From contig CAYRGN010000008.1 in the NCBI GenBank assembly GCA_964423865.1, positions 33,991-97,990 of the forward strand: a stretch of DNA of 64,000 nt. Direction: 5' to 3'. Under the pieces are notes generated by a model. That model worked only from the letters and a program-made list of their open reading frames with translations. It searched no databases and was not told the DNA's origin. Below, one piece after another: positions 17,753-26,215 of the stretch (position 1 is its first letter; each line of letters starts with the position of its first letter). The position numbers were made by a program, and so were the translations under genes. The stretch is from Leadbetterella sp964423865. Its GTDB lineage: Bacteria > Bacteroidota > Bacteroidia > Cytophagales > Spirosomataceae.

Positions 17753-17878
17753 TCTGAAAAATAAAAGCGTAAAGCTAAATCGGCCGGGGCAGGATCGCAA
17801 ATATTATCGTGTATTTTGGTAGAGCCTATCAGTTCGGTAAGCGGTAATTTGTAGCCAGACTTCACATTCCCCTCAAAA

Positions 17879-17905
17879 GCAGAGGCGCGAAAACCGCGCC
17901 CCTGC
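17879..17905 (-). terminator. intrinsic terminator after the DUF2490 gene
   Basis: GC-rich stem: gcag-a-ggcgcg at 17879-17889 pairs with cgcgcc-c-ctgc at 17895-17905 (one mismatch, five-base loop). On the minus strand it follows the DUF2490 stop by 25 bases and is followed by TTTT. Confidence 0.7.
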
Positions 17906-17930
17906 GAGAAGTTATTAGAGTTAAATTGGT

Positions 17931-18575
17931 TTAGAGCTTGATGCGGTAATTCAGGCCAATGACCGGCCCGTATTTTTCGTTTCCTACCAGATCAATGTCT
18001 TTGAACACGCTGAGATCGATTTTGTGTTTTTTATTGAACTTGTATTCCACCCCCGCTTTCGGCCTGAGCTGGTCGCTTCCTGTGCCTATCTGGTAGAACA
18101 GGTCGGCCGAGAGATAGGGAGTGAATTTGCCCAGGTTCAGAGCTTGTACTTCCAGCTTATTTCTTAAATAGCTATGGTCAAATTCCGCCTGGCCCAGGTC
18201 ATTATCTTTGAACTGGTGTTGGTAACGGAGACGGTATTCCAGCTTGACCGGCCCCGTTTTGCGCCCGTACGACAGGTCACCATAATAGCGGTGCCTTGTC
18301 TTAAACGCTTTGGTCTCGTTTTTTCGGCGGTTCGTATACCGGTAATATACCGAAGCTTCCAGTCCTTTGACAATCTTGTACGATAAACCCAGCTCCCCCA
18401 TATAGGTTTGAAGATAGGAAATATTATCGTTAAAGCGGGTCTGAAATTCGGCGCTCAAATCCCACTTTTTAGCGAGATCTTTTTTGAGCGTAATGCCCGT
18501 ACGTAGTCCTGCGCCGTCTTGGGCCATCAGGGTCACGGGAGCAAGGAGGAGGAAAAGGAGGAATGTCTTCTTCAT
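17931..18575 (-). CDS. DUF2490 family outer-membrane protein
   Basis: 214 residues with a signal peptide (MKKTFLLFLLLAPVTLMAQ) and alternating beta-strand sequence with the family pattern: an N-terminal WDLSAEFQTRFNDN, FKTRHRYYGDLSYGRK in the middle and a C-terminal aromatic-ended strand (YGPVIGLNYRIKL). Predicted 10-12-stranded barrel. It is third in the minus-strand unit VTC - DUF4956 - DUF2490, 11 bases after DUF4956, with a terminator behind it. Role unknown; the trio recurs in Bacteroidota. Confidence 0.82.
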   Translation of the reverse strand: MKKTFLLFLLLAPVTLMAQDGAGLRTGITLKKDLAKKWDLSAEFQTRFNDNISYLQTYMGELGLSYKIVKGLEASVYYRYTNRRKNETKAFKTRHRYYGDLSYGRKTGPVKLEYRLRYQHQFKDNDLGQAEFDHSYLRNKLEVQALNLGKFTPYLSADLFYQIGTGSDQLRPKAGVEYKFNKKHKIDLSVFKDIDLVGNEKYGPVIGLNYRIKL

Positions 18576-18586
18576 CGGTATAGGAT

Positions 18587-19237
18587 TTAGCTTTGCGTTT
18601 TGAGTAATGAGCTCTCGGGCGTTACCTCTTCGTGATAGTAGAAGGTCATGGTGGCCGCGTCTTTCAGGAAATCGTATTCTTCAATTTCTACCCGGTGTAC
18701 ACTCAGGCCCGTGCGTTCGCGGAGGTCGTGCAGCAGTTCCGGTCTCTTTTCCGGGGTAAGAAGAGAAACGTTGTCGTAAATGATTCTTTTGGCGTGTTCT
18801 TTCCGGGCAATAAAACCGCTTTCGAGCAGGGAGATCAGGGCAATGAGAATGAGAGACATCAGCAGGAGGTCGTCCCAGCTGCCTTTGGAGATGGCCGTGA
18901 TCAGTCCCAGGGCGATGACCAGGAAAAGGTAGGTCATGTCTTTTGCCGAAATGTTCTCGGTGCGATAGCGCAGCATGGAAAATACCGCGAAAAGCCCGAA
19001 AGCGGCCCCCATGCTCATCTCTACCTTATTCAAAAGATAGGTTATGAGGAAAATGATGATATTGAACCCGAAATAGGTCAGAAAGAGGTCGGTGCGTTTA
19101 TAATTCCGATAATATACAAAACGGATCAGTATAAAGACGGAAACCAGGTTAACCAGGAACCGGGAAATAAACTTGAAAGAAATTTTGTCGAACCACTCGT
19201 AAGGTTCCGCTGCGGCTATGATTTGCAAAAGGGTCAT
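18587..19237 (-). CDS. DUF4956 family membrane protein
   Basis: 216 residues: four to five membrane helices in the first 145 residues and a soluble C-terminal domain. The motif GLFAVFSMLRYRTENISAKDMTYLF is characteristic of DUF4956. The ATG overlaps the VTC-domain gene's end by four bases, indicating translational coupling. In other bacteria DUF4956 proteins are regularly paired with VTC-domain polymerases, so it is a likely membrane partner, perhaps for polyphosphate handling. Confidence 0.88.
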   Translation of the reverse strand: MTLLQIIAAAEPYEWFDKISFKFISRFLVNLVSVFILIRFVYYRNYKRTDLFLTYFGFNIIIFLITYLLNKVEMSMGAAFGLFAVFSMLRYRTENISAKDMTYLFLVIALGLITAISKGSWDDLLLMSLILIALISLLESGFIARKEHAKRIIYDNVSLLTPEKRPELLHDLRERTGLSVHRVEIEEYDFLKDAATMTFYYHEEVTPESSLLKTQS

Positions 19238-20043
19238 ATTGACTGATTGAGTTTTATGATTTGTTGGAACTTGCTTTTAAACCGGTTAAATTTGATTTGC
19301 TCCCGGGTACTGATGATTCCCAGGCAATATTTGCTGATGGAGCCGGGCCGGAGATGATACTTCTTCAGGATTTCGCTCATGTCCGATCCCCGGAGTTTTT
19401 CCTGCTTGATTTCAAAAATGGCCATGTTCGGGAAATGGGTCTGGCGGTTTTCGTGCGTGAAATTCAGGTCGATGTCCAGGGTAACCCGCTCCGGTGTATG
19501 CCGGTTTATCAGAGTAAGTCGCCGGTATCCGACTCTCAGGCTGCCGTGCAGTTCGTCTGAGGAAAGCGGAGTGGCCTGGGCGAGGAACTCACGCATTGGC
19601 GCAGTGAGACGGGAATTAAAGGCTGTGGGCAGGGCAATTCTCGACTTGTAGGTCTTGCCTTTGTTGTTGCGGTGCTTGATCTCAAAAAACGAAAGATCAG
19701 ACTCTACGTAGTTCCGGAAACGGATCTTGTAACGGTTGCCTTTGCCCGCATGGTGACTGCTGTACAGGGCCAGTTCGGGCGTGTCGTAATAAAGTGTGTC
19801 GTAGTGGAAAACTCTTTTTTCGTCTATTTCCAGGATACGGTAATGCGATTCGGCTGCTTTCAGAATTGCGGGAAGGAGATCTACCGGAACCAGGTACTTC
19901 ACATCAAACCGGTTCATCAGGCTGACGTGATTCATTTCGGCAAGGGTAAGAGTCGCGAAACGGGACGCTATGTTTTCTATTTGCGGTTGGCCCGGACGGA
20001 TAAGCACGGGGTGATCCTCAAGGCCGCTGGGAAAATTTAACAT
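19234..20043 (-). CDS. VTC-domain polyphosphate polymerase-like protein
   Basis: 269 residues with the CYTH/VTC tunnel fold. Visible family elements: an N-terminal LMNRFDVKYLVP (basic residues lining the tunnel), YDTLYYDTPELALYSSHHAGKGNRYKIRFRNY (two Arg/Lys clusters), FFEIKHRN, and FEIKQEK near the end with C-terminal SKYCLG. The yeast Vtc4 homologue makes polyphosphate from ATP at membranes. The bacterial role is inferred from the fold and from coupling to DUF4956. First gene of the operon, divergent from the gene at 20216. Confidence 0.85.
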   Translation of the reverse strand: MLNFPSGLEDHPVLIRPGQPQIENIASRFATLTLAEMNHVSLMNRFDVKYLVPVDLLPAILKAAESHYRILEIDEKRVFHYDTLYYDTPELALYSSHHAGKGNRYKIRFRNYVESDLSFFEIKHRNNKGKTYKSRIALPTAFNSRLTAPMREFLAQATPLSSDELHGSLRVGYRRLTLINRHTPERVTLDIDLNFTHENRQTHFPNMAIFEIKQEKLRGSDMSEILKKYHLRPGSISKYCLGIISTREQIKFNRFKSKFQQIIKLNQSI

Positions 20044-20185
20044 ATGGGTAATCTATTCAAGAGCTAATACGAAAGAGGACCGTATTTTCGCTGCCTGTGG
20101 AAGGCTTCGGACCACGATTTTGACCACTTAATAAATAATCGACCTGAAATCGCCGGGTAACCTGCGTTCTTCTGGGATATTTATT

Positions 20186-20193
20186 TAATTTTG
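20186..20193 (+). promoter_or_regulatory. promoter -7 element TAATTTTG before the gene at 20216
   Basis: Perfect TAnnTTTG match 22 bases before the ATG of the plus-strand gene, giving a very short leader. No clear TTG box. Confidence 0.5.
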
Positions 20194-20215
20194 GTGAAAT
20201 CAACTTATTAGCTAT

Positions 20216-21097
20216 ATGTCACATGTCAATTTTACGGTTTTTGATACCGTAGGCGGATTAAGAGAGCTGCCGTCTTCCGGGTTTCTGGGAGTGCTTTCTA
20301 CTTCGATCAACCCGGAGGCCAAAGCCAATATCGAGGCGTTCAACACGTTTATCCGTCGCACGGATCAGCCTTCCTTTTTTATTTCGGAAAAACAATGGGA
20401 AATGCTTCGTAACGGGGAGAACCACAGGGAGCGGTGGTTGCCGGATGGATACGAAGTGTACGGTTTTGTATTCTGCCTGGCCCTGAAACGCCAGGTAAGG
20501 CCGGGGAAAGAAGGGAACGAGAAAGAAGACAGGAAGTATTTCGGTTACGCCTATTTCCGTATCCGGACCATCCTGAAAAAAACCGCACTCTCATTGGCAG
20601 GAATTACAGAATTTGATGCTTACGTAGAAAAAAAATGTATTGCTTATGCCGATGTGGTGGAAGCCTTGTCGGATAATTCCGAAACCAATTCCGCCCAGAT
20701 CAAATTTTTAACGTCTGACCCGGCCGATGATGCCATGCGGGACCTGGTGAATAGCGAAGTCATCCAAAAAGGAGACGACGCGAACCTGATCCACACCTTT
20801 TTCCAGGGAGTGGATACCTCGCTGGACGAAGGTTCCAAAGAGCGGAAGGTCCTGGGCGTGTTTTCTAATGAAGGCGGTATTTTCGGGAAAGGGAGAGTAG
20901 AGGAAATCAGGAAAGAAAAGGGTTCGCGGATCAGCATTGCCCGCCGTATCCGTCCTTTCGACGAGGAAAGAGACAAAGAGGAGGGTATGCCGGACTTATT
21001 ACGACGGGAAACCTACTACCATTTCAAAATTAATCCGGAATATGAGACGGTGGTGCCTTGTCCTATGCCGAGGATTTGCAGCGGAGCGACGAGCTAA
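20216..21097 (+). CDS. hypothetical protein, soluble, 293 residues
   Basis: I do not recognise the family. It starts MSHVNFTVFDTVGGLREL, has no signal peptide or membrane segment, is rich in charged residues, and contains a block reading YFGYAYFRIRTILKKTALSL and an acid- and Arg-rich C-terminal third. The stop TAA is followed by one... base-adjacent start of the next gene (21098), so the two are certainly co-transcribed. The downstream membrane protein and the histidine kinase/response regulator pair lie on the same strand, so a signalling link is possible but unproven. Confidence 0.6.
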   Translation: MSHVNFTVFDTVGGLRELPSSGFLGVLSTSINPEAKANIEAFNTFIRRTDQPSFFISEKQWEMLRNGENHRERWLPDGYEVYGFVFCLALKRQVRPGKEGNEKEDRKYFGYAYFRIRTILKKTALSLAGITEFDAYVEKKCIAYADVVEALSDNSETNSAQIKFLTSDPADDAMRDLVNSEVIQKGDDANLIHTFFQGVDTSLDEGSKERKVLGVFSNEGGIFGKGRVEEIRKEKGSRISIARRIRPFDEERDKEEGMPDLLRRETYYHFKINPEYETVVPCPMPRICSGATS

Positions 21098-21739
21098 ATG
21101 GAACTCCTGAGATTTTATAAATTGTTCGGCCCCCTGGTGGAATACCTTTTTATTGTTCCCCTGGTATCGGGTTTTTTGAAATGGAAGAAGCTCGATACGG
21201 CTTTACGGTGGATAGTCTTGTACCTGTTCCTGGATTTTACTATCGGTCTGGTGTCGAATTATATTTATAAGGTATTGGGTGCCAATAATCTATTTTTATT
21301 TTATTTCTATTCTTTTTTCTGGAACATCACGGTATGCGCTTTCTTTTACCGCATTTCAGGCGCCAGACGGAGTATTTTATTCTTACTGGTGCTGGGCTGT
21401 GCTTTGGTAGTGCTGGATTATATGCTTACCGCCGGAGACCAGGGAATGAATTACGGGTCAGGGCTGTTTCTTAATCTTGCACTTTTCGGATTAAGCACCT
21501 ATTATTTATTCACTAAGATGGATAATATGGAAGCAGACTCCCCCTTGCTGCTGGTTCTTCTGGCGTTGACCATCCAGTTTTTTATTCGTTCCCTGGATAT
21601 TTTTTCTAAAAAGTATTTGTTGCAGAGTGCATATTATGGGGTATTCTGGTTTTATGAAGCCATTATTTACGGTTACGTGATGCTCCTGGCCAACGCGATT
21701 TTTACGTATGCGTTCTACCTGGTGAAAGTGAAAAGATAA
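21098..21739 (+). CDS. hypothetical membrane protein with about seven helices
   Basis: 213 residues, almost entirely hydrophobic, with about seven predicted helices and short polar loops, ending in a basic tail (LVKVKR). The start codon immediately follows the stop of the preceding gene. No catalytic motif seen. It sits 226 bases before the histidine kinase, separated by a dispersed repeat. It could be a membrane sensor partner; the function is unknown. Confidence 0.65.
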   Translation: MELLRFYKLFGPLVEYLFIVPLVSGFLKWKKLDTALRWIVLYLFLDFTIGLVSNYIYKVLGANNLFLFYFYSFFWNITVCAFFYRISGARRSILFLLVLGCALVVLDYMLTAGDQGMNYGSGLFLNLALFGLSTYYLFTKMDNMEADSPLLLVLLALTIQFFIRSLDIFSKKYLLQSAYYGVFWFYEAIIYGYVMLLANAIFTYAFYLVKVKR

Positions 21740-21811
21740 AATGTCTGATTGACTAAAAAAATAGCTCAAAGCTCGTAGCTCAAATCTATACTCATGAAAT
21801 AGCCATGAGCA

Positions 21812-21940
21812 TTCAGCTATCAGCCGGGTGGCGCACCACTATTAGAAAAACGGCACACCAGCGAAGCGTCGCCCGACCGCCGGCTAGGCGCGCCCCAATG
21901 AATAAGCGAAGCGTCGCCCGGCTGACTGCTGATAGCTGAA
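21812..21940. repeat. dispersed palindromic element with 12-bp inverted ends (copy 1)
   Basis: Ends ttcagctatcag (21812-21823) and ctgatagctgaa (21929-21940) are exact inverted repeats. The interior holds two copies of gcgaagcgtcgcccg 45 bp apart (21861, 21906). A second, shorter member lies at 63931-63999 in the opposite orientation, and the two share a 27-bp identical block (21924-21950 and 63921-63947) plus internal cggcacacca and aatgaataagcga. In both places the element abuts a start codon through a TATAC-x-CATGA junction. Confidence 0.8.
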
Positions 21941-21965
21941 GGCTGAAAGCAAAAATTTTATACCC

Positions 21966-23057
21966 ATGAGAAAGGCGTTTCTACTGATACTGGTATATTC
22001 TTCGGTTCTGGGCCAGGAGGAGCCCATGAAGATCGTGGATTTTCAGGCCCGTTTCTGGAATGTAGTGCAGACAGACTCCGTGTTAAATCCGGCGATCAGA
22101 AATGTACTGCCTGCACCTCCGGTTTTTGTCTCTTTCTCAGTTAATGAACGGGAGGGACAGGAATTGGTTTGTTACCTTACGGATGGGCTGATGACCTTTG
22201 ACACGCTGCGCATGGGGCATAATCCGACTATCAATTTTTTCAACTTACCGGGAGGAGAATACACAGCCACATTTATTGATCTGAAATCCGACCGCACAGT
22301 GGATACGCATTTTATCATACAATCTGAATTTTGGGAAAGGTGGTGGTTTCCCCCGTTTGTATTGTTGGTATTTACTGTGATGATCGCTATTGTGTTTTAC
22401 TACATTTACAAAATACGTCTTCGCCAGCAGCTTCAAACCCAGTCTATCCGGGATAACATCGCACGGGATCTGCACGACGATATCGGCAGTTACCTTGGGA
22501 GTATAAGTATTCTGAGTCAGAGTGTTGACACGCTGATCGTCAAAAACCCGGAGAAGGCCAGGCTTTCCGTGGAAAAAATAGGAGATACGGCGCGGCAGGT
22601 GATGGATACCATGGGCGATATTGTATGGAGCATCAACTCCAACCACGACTCCATGCCTATGGTGGTGCAGCGAATGCGGGACCTGGCCTCGGAACTCTTA
22701 TCCGAGCAGGGTATAGCAACTACGTTTAGTGTGGATGAATCCATTGAAAAGCTCAGCCTTACCCTGGATAAAAGGAGAGACTTTTACCTGATTTACAAGG
22801 AGGCCGTAACCAATATTCAGAAATACGCAAAGGCCTCCAAAGTGGCTATAGCGTTAAGGACGGACGGCGATGAGGTCAGTATAACCGTAGCCGATGACGG
22901 GGTGGGTTTTGACCCCTTAGATCCTAACCTGAGGAAAAGTAACGGGGGAAACGGGCTGATCAATATGAAAGCGCGCGCGGAAAGGCTGGGTGGTGCGCTC
23001 ACGATAGTCAGCGAAGCCGGGGCAGGTACCCGCGTTCGCTTTGTTTTTGTACTTTAG
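21966..23057 (+). CDS. sensor histidine kinase (HisKA_3, NarX/LytS-like)
   Basis: 363 residues: a signal peptide (about 1-17), a periplasmic region of about 110 residues ending like a Y_Y_Y domain (LPGGEYTATFIDLKSDRTVDTHFIIQ), one membrane helix (about 127-149), then the dimerisation/phosphoacceptor helix with ARDLHDDIGS (H170) and a HATPase_c domain (N-box EAVTNIQKYAKAS, G1 DDGVGFD, G2 NGGNGLINMKARAE). Signals by phosphotransfer to the LuxR-type regulator 53 bases downstream. The periplasmic part resembles a single leftover Y_Y_Y module of hybrid sensors. Confidence 0.9.
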   Translation: MRKAFLLILVYSSVLGQEEPMKIVDFQARFWNVVQTDSVLNPAIRNVLPAPPVFVSFSVNEREGQELVCYLTDGLMTFDTLRMGHNPTINFFNLPGGEYTATFIDLKSDRTVDTHFIIQSEFWERWWFPPFVLLVFTVMIAIVFYYIYKIRLRQQLQTQSIRDNIARDLHDDIGSYLGSISILSQSVDTLIVKNPEKARLSVEKIGDTARQVMDTMGDIVWSINSNHDSMPMVVQRMRDLASELLSEQGIATTFSVDESIEKLSLTLDKRRDFYLIYKEAVTNIQKYAKASKVAIALRTDGDEVSITVADDGVGFDPLDPNLRKSNGGNGLINMKARAERLGGALTIVSEAGAGTRVRFVFVL

Positions 23058-23098
23058 AATACCCTTTTTGGGGTATAGGTAATGATTTCTGGATTTTA

Positions 23099-23106
23099 TA
23101 TTTTTG
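23099..23106 (+). promoter_or_regulatory. promoter -7 element TATTTTTG before the response regulator
   Basis: Perfect TAnnTTTG ending only four bases before the ATG at 23111. A start site six or seven bases downstream would give a leaderless or nearly leaderless message. The match is in an AT-rich gap, so chance is possible. Confidence 0.35.
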
Positions 23107-23110
23107 TAGT

Positions 23111-23740
23111 ATGGCAGACATCCGGGTTTTAATATACGAAGACAATCCGTCGCTGAGAGAAGCGCTCTGCGTGATGCTGGAAGCCAACGAGGGTTTCGTA
23201 GTGGCTGGCGCATACGAAGATTGTACGGCCATATTGGCTCAGGTGAAAGAGCATGAACCCGATGTTTTGTTAATGGACATCGATATGCCGCATTTAACTG
23301 GTATTGAGGCAGTAAAGCTGATCAAACCTAAATTCCCCCAGGTCAATATCCTGATGCTGACTGTCTTTGATGATGACGAGCGGGTGTTTGAGGCCATCAA
23401 GTCGGGTGCCACCGGCTACCTTTTGAAGAAAACCCCGCCGGCCCGCATCCTGGAAGCGCTCCGGGAAATTTACGAGGGGGGCGCGCCCATGAGTCCTTCC
23501 ATTGCCCGCAAAGTAATATTGAACCTGCACACCGCGCCGCTTCATGTGGAAGAAATCGCCCGTTTAACTTCCCGGGAGTTGGAAATTCTGCAATGTCTTT
23601 CCGAAGGGAAAAGCTCCAAGATGATTGCGGATACCTGTTTCATAGCGGTAGATACGGTCAGAACCCACGTGAAGCGTATCTACGAAAAACTACAGGTGCA
23701 TTCGGCCACCGAAGCCATCGCCAAATACAACAAACGGTAA
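23111..23740 (+). CDS. NarL/FixJ-type response regulator
   Basis: 209 residues: receiver domain (about 1-125) with acidic pocket E10/D11, phosphoacceptor D56 in LLMDIDMPH, a Thr in MLTVFDDD and K in LLKKTPP, then a LuxR-type helix-turn-helix (LTSRELEILQCLSEGKSSKMIADTCF, then VDTVRTHVKRIYEKLQV). Binds DNA after phosphorylation by the cognate kinase encoded just upstream. Targets unknown. Confidence 0.93.
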   Translation: MADIRVLIYEDNPSLREALCVMLEANEGFVVAGAYEDCTAILAQVKEHEPDVLLMDIDMPHLTGIEAVKLIKPKFPQVNILMLTVFDDDERVFEAIKSGATGYLLKKTPPARILEALREIYEGGAPMSPSIARKVILNLHTAPLHVEEIARLTSRELEILQCLSEGKSSKMIADTCFIAVDTVRTHVKRIYEKLQVHSATEAIAKYNKR

Positions 23741-24089
23741 AGACCATCACGCTGTCGCTTTCAGAGAGCGGTCCCCCGGCTCACAGCTCACAGCTCACAG
23801 CTCACAGCTCGCGGCTCACAGCTCACAGCTCATAGCTCACAGCTCACTCCATAAATATCCCCTTTTTTGGGTATTTTCCCGGCTTATTTTCCTCCCGATC
23901 TTTGTCATGAAAACGTACCGGACCTAATGTCCGGACGTACCAAACGGAATAAGAGCTTCATATAGGTTATATAGGGTAGAACTAGGTTCACATAACTTTT
24001 TATTCCTTTCCTTCTTTTGAAAATCAGCAGAAAACAGGCAAGTGTGGGGGGATTTTAATATTTTTACCCCGTATTCATCACATCAGTGT
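23741..24089. repeat. gene-free stretch with a 10-bp tandem repeat (cagctcacag)
   Basis: At about 23778-23846 the decamer ctcacagctc and close variants recur in tandem about seven times. The rest (23850-24089) has no gene I can support; it should contain the coaBC promoter, but I see no clean TAnnTTTG there. Confidence 0.7.
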
Positions 24090-25295
24090 ATGATTTTAGA
24101 AAATAAGAATATCCTGGTGGGGGTAACCGGGAGCATTGCGGCGTACAAAATCGCTTCCCTGATCCGCCTCCTGGTGAAGGAAAAAGCCAGGGTCAAGGTT
24201 ATTATGACCCCGGCGGCTACCGGATTCATTACGCCTTTAACCCTTTCTACCTTGTCTAAACAGCCGGTATACACCCGGTGGGAAGAGGAGGGGGTATGGA
24301 CCAACCATGTGGAGCTGGGCCTCTGGGCCGATCTTTTTCTGATTGCGCCGGCCTCCGCCAATACCCTCGCCAAATGTGTGACCGGCGTTTGCGATAACCT
24401 GCTCCAGGCGGTTTACCTCTCGGCGCGTTGCCCCGTGATGTTCGCGCCGGCCATGGACCTAGACATGTACGCGCATCCGTCTACCCAGGCGAACCTGGCC
24501 ATCCTGAAAAGTTACGATAACCGCATCATTGAACCCAATACGGGAGAGTTGGCCTCGGGACTGGAAGGGAAAGGGCGTATGGCCGAACCTGAAGAGTTGG
24601 TAGAGGCCATACGGAAAGAATTTTCGGCGGAACCTCTGCTCAAGGGAAAGACGGTGGTAGTAACCGCCGGCCCTACCCAGGAAGACGTAGACCCCGTGCG
24701 CTTTATCAGCAACCACTCTTCCGGGAAAATGGGTTTTGAAATTGCCCGGGCTTTTGCCCTGGGAGGGGCGGATGTTCACCTGGTGGCGGGCCCCGTTGGA
24801 CTTACCGAAACCGATGGGGTGAGTCGGGTGAACGTAAGAACCGCCGCGGAAATGTTTGAAGCGGTGCGTGAGCTGCACGACAAAGCCGATATCGTGATCT
24901 TTTCCGCCGCCGTGGCCGATTACCGTCCGGCAACTACTGCCCTGCAAAAAATAAAGAAGCAAGACCACGAGATGTTTATCGAACTCGAGAAAACGGTAGA
25001 TATCGCGGCCGAGCTGGGTCAGATCAAACGCGCAAACCAGGTGCATGTGGGGTTTGCCCTCGAGACCGACAACGAATTTCAAAACGCCAGGGGAAAGCTG
25101 GAAAGGAAAAATTTTGACCTGATCGTACTCAATTCCCTGCAAGATAAAGGAGCCGGATTTCGTTATGATACCAACAAAATTACTATTTTTGAACGGGATG
25201 GCGGGGAAAGGTCTTTTGAACTGAAATCAAAGGAGGCCGTAGCGGAAGATATTAAAAACGCCGTCCTGGACTATTACCAACGCATGCAATTATGA
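24090..25295 (+). CDS. coaBC: bifunctional phosphopantothenoylcysteine decarboxylase/phosphopantothenate-cysteine ligase
   Basis: 401 residues from the ATG at 24090 (MILENKNILVGVTGSIAAYK), preferred over an in-frame start 48 bases upstream because the flavoprotein fold begins here. CoaC part (about 1-180): GSIAAYK, the active-site His in WTNHVELG, PAMDLDMY (P-A-M-D clamp). CoaB part (about 190-401): GKTVVVTAGPTQEDVDPVRFISNHSSGKMG, AAVADYRP and the KIKK motif. Makes phosphopantetheine precursors for coenzyme A. Overlaps the DUF4835 gene by four bases. Confidence 0.95.
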   Translation: MILENKNILVGVTGSIAAYKIASLIRLLVKEKARVKVIMTPAATGFITPLTLSTLSKQPVYTRWEEEGVWTNHVELGLWADLFLIAPASANTLAKCVTGVCDNLLQAVYLSARCPVMFAPAMDLDMYAHPSTQANLAILKSYDNRIIEPNTGELASGLEGKGRMAEPEELVEAIRKEFSAEPLLKGKTVVVTAGPTQEDVDPVRFISNHSSGKMGFEIARAFALGGADVHLVAGPVGLTETDGVSRVNVRTAAEMFEAVRELHDKADIVIFSAAVADYRPATTALQKIKKQDHEMFIELEKTVDIAAELGQIKRANQVHVGFALETDNEFQNARGKLERKNFDLIVLNSLQDKGAGFRYDTNKITIFERDGGERSFELKSKEAVAEDIKNAVLDYYQRMQL

Positions 25296-26191
25296 GAATA
25301 CTGTTAGTGCTGTTTGTGCTTTCTTTCGGACGGGCGACGGCCCAGGAGCTTCAATGCCAGGTGCGCGTCAACTACTCCCAGCTGAGTACCAATACCTCGG
25401 GCGACCGGGAGGTGTTTGCCGAGTTGGAGAGCGCTATCAGCGACTTCATGAATAACCATAAATGGACGAACGACCTTTACGGTTCAGGTGAAAAAATACG
25501 TTGTAATCTCAACATCAACCTGATCCGCAGTTCGGCCCAGTACAGCTATTCCGGCACGGCCCAGTTTCAGGTGATCCGCCCGGTGTACGGTACTACCTAC
25601 GAAAGCATTTCCTTCAGTTTCTTTGACCGGAATTTTGAGTTTTCTTTTGCACCTGAAAGTCGGCAGATGCTCTTCAATGACCAGGCGTTTACCAGCAATC
25701 TCACCAGCATGCTGGCCTTTTATTCTCTTACCGCCCTGGCCGTTGACTACGACTCGTTTTCCCGCCTGGGAGGGAACCCCTTTGTAGACCGTCTGTACAA
25801 TATCGTAAGCCTGGCCGGTACGGCCGTGGGCGGCCCATGGAGCAGCACGGCTGACGTACGCGACCGCTACTGGGTGATGGAAAACCTCCGTAACCAGCAA
25901 TTCGCCGGGTTCCGGGAAGGCTTTTATAATTACCATCGCCTGGCCCTGGATAACCTCACCATCCAGCCCGCCGAAAGTCGGAAAATCATCAGTGAATACC
26001 TGGAGTCTATCCGCACGTTGAATACGCTTCGCCCGGGTGCGACCCTGGTGAACCTGTTTTTTGACGCCAAAAGCGAGGAGCTCGTCAACGTGTTTTCTGA
26101 CGCTTCCAAAAAAGAAAAAGAAGCTGTTTACAAGATTTGTTCCGGAATAAGTCCGGATAAAACGGAGGTGCTGCGACGGTTATTGCAGTAA
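25292..26191 (+). CDS. DUF4835 family protein
   Basis: 299 residues with a signal peptide (MRILLVLFVLSFGRATAQ). The family pattern ELQCQVRVNYSQLSTN near the mature N-terminus, DFMNNHKWTND, and RPVYGTTYESISFSFFDRNFEF is clear. DUF4835 commonly follows coaBC in Bacteroidota, and here the ATG overlaps the coaBC stop. Predicted periplasmic or outer-membrane-associated; function unknown. Confidence 0.9.
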   Translation: MRILLVLFVLSFGRATAQELQCQVRVNYSQLSTNTSGDREVFAELESAISDFMNNHKWTNDLYGSGEKIRCNLNINLIRSSAQYSYSGTAQFQVIRPVYGTTYESISFSFFDRNFEFSFAPESRQMLFNDQAFTSNLTSMLAFYSLTALAVDYDSFSRLGGNPFVDRLYNIVSLAGTAVGGPWSSTADVRDRYWVMENLRNQQFAGFREGFYNYHRLALDNLTIQPAESRKIISEYLESIRTLNTLRPGATLVNLFFDAKSEELVNVFSDASKKEKEAVYKICSGISPDKTEVLRRLLQ

Positions 26192-26215
26192 GTTTCAAAT
26201 AGATTAGAACGTATC

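Noticed and set aside
23778..23846. Tandem decamer as a regulatory operator array
   Set aside because: Similar cagctcatagctca-type low-complexity runs occur at other gene borders in the window (for example 21763-21782), so it is better seen as slippage-prone repeat DNA.
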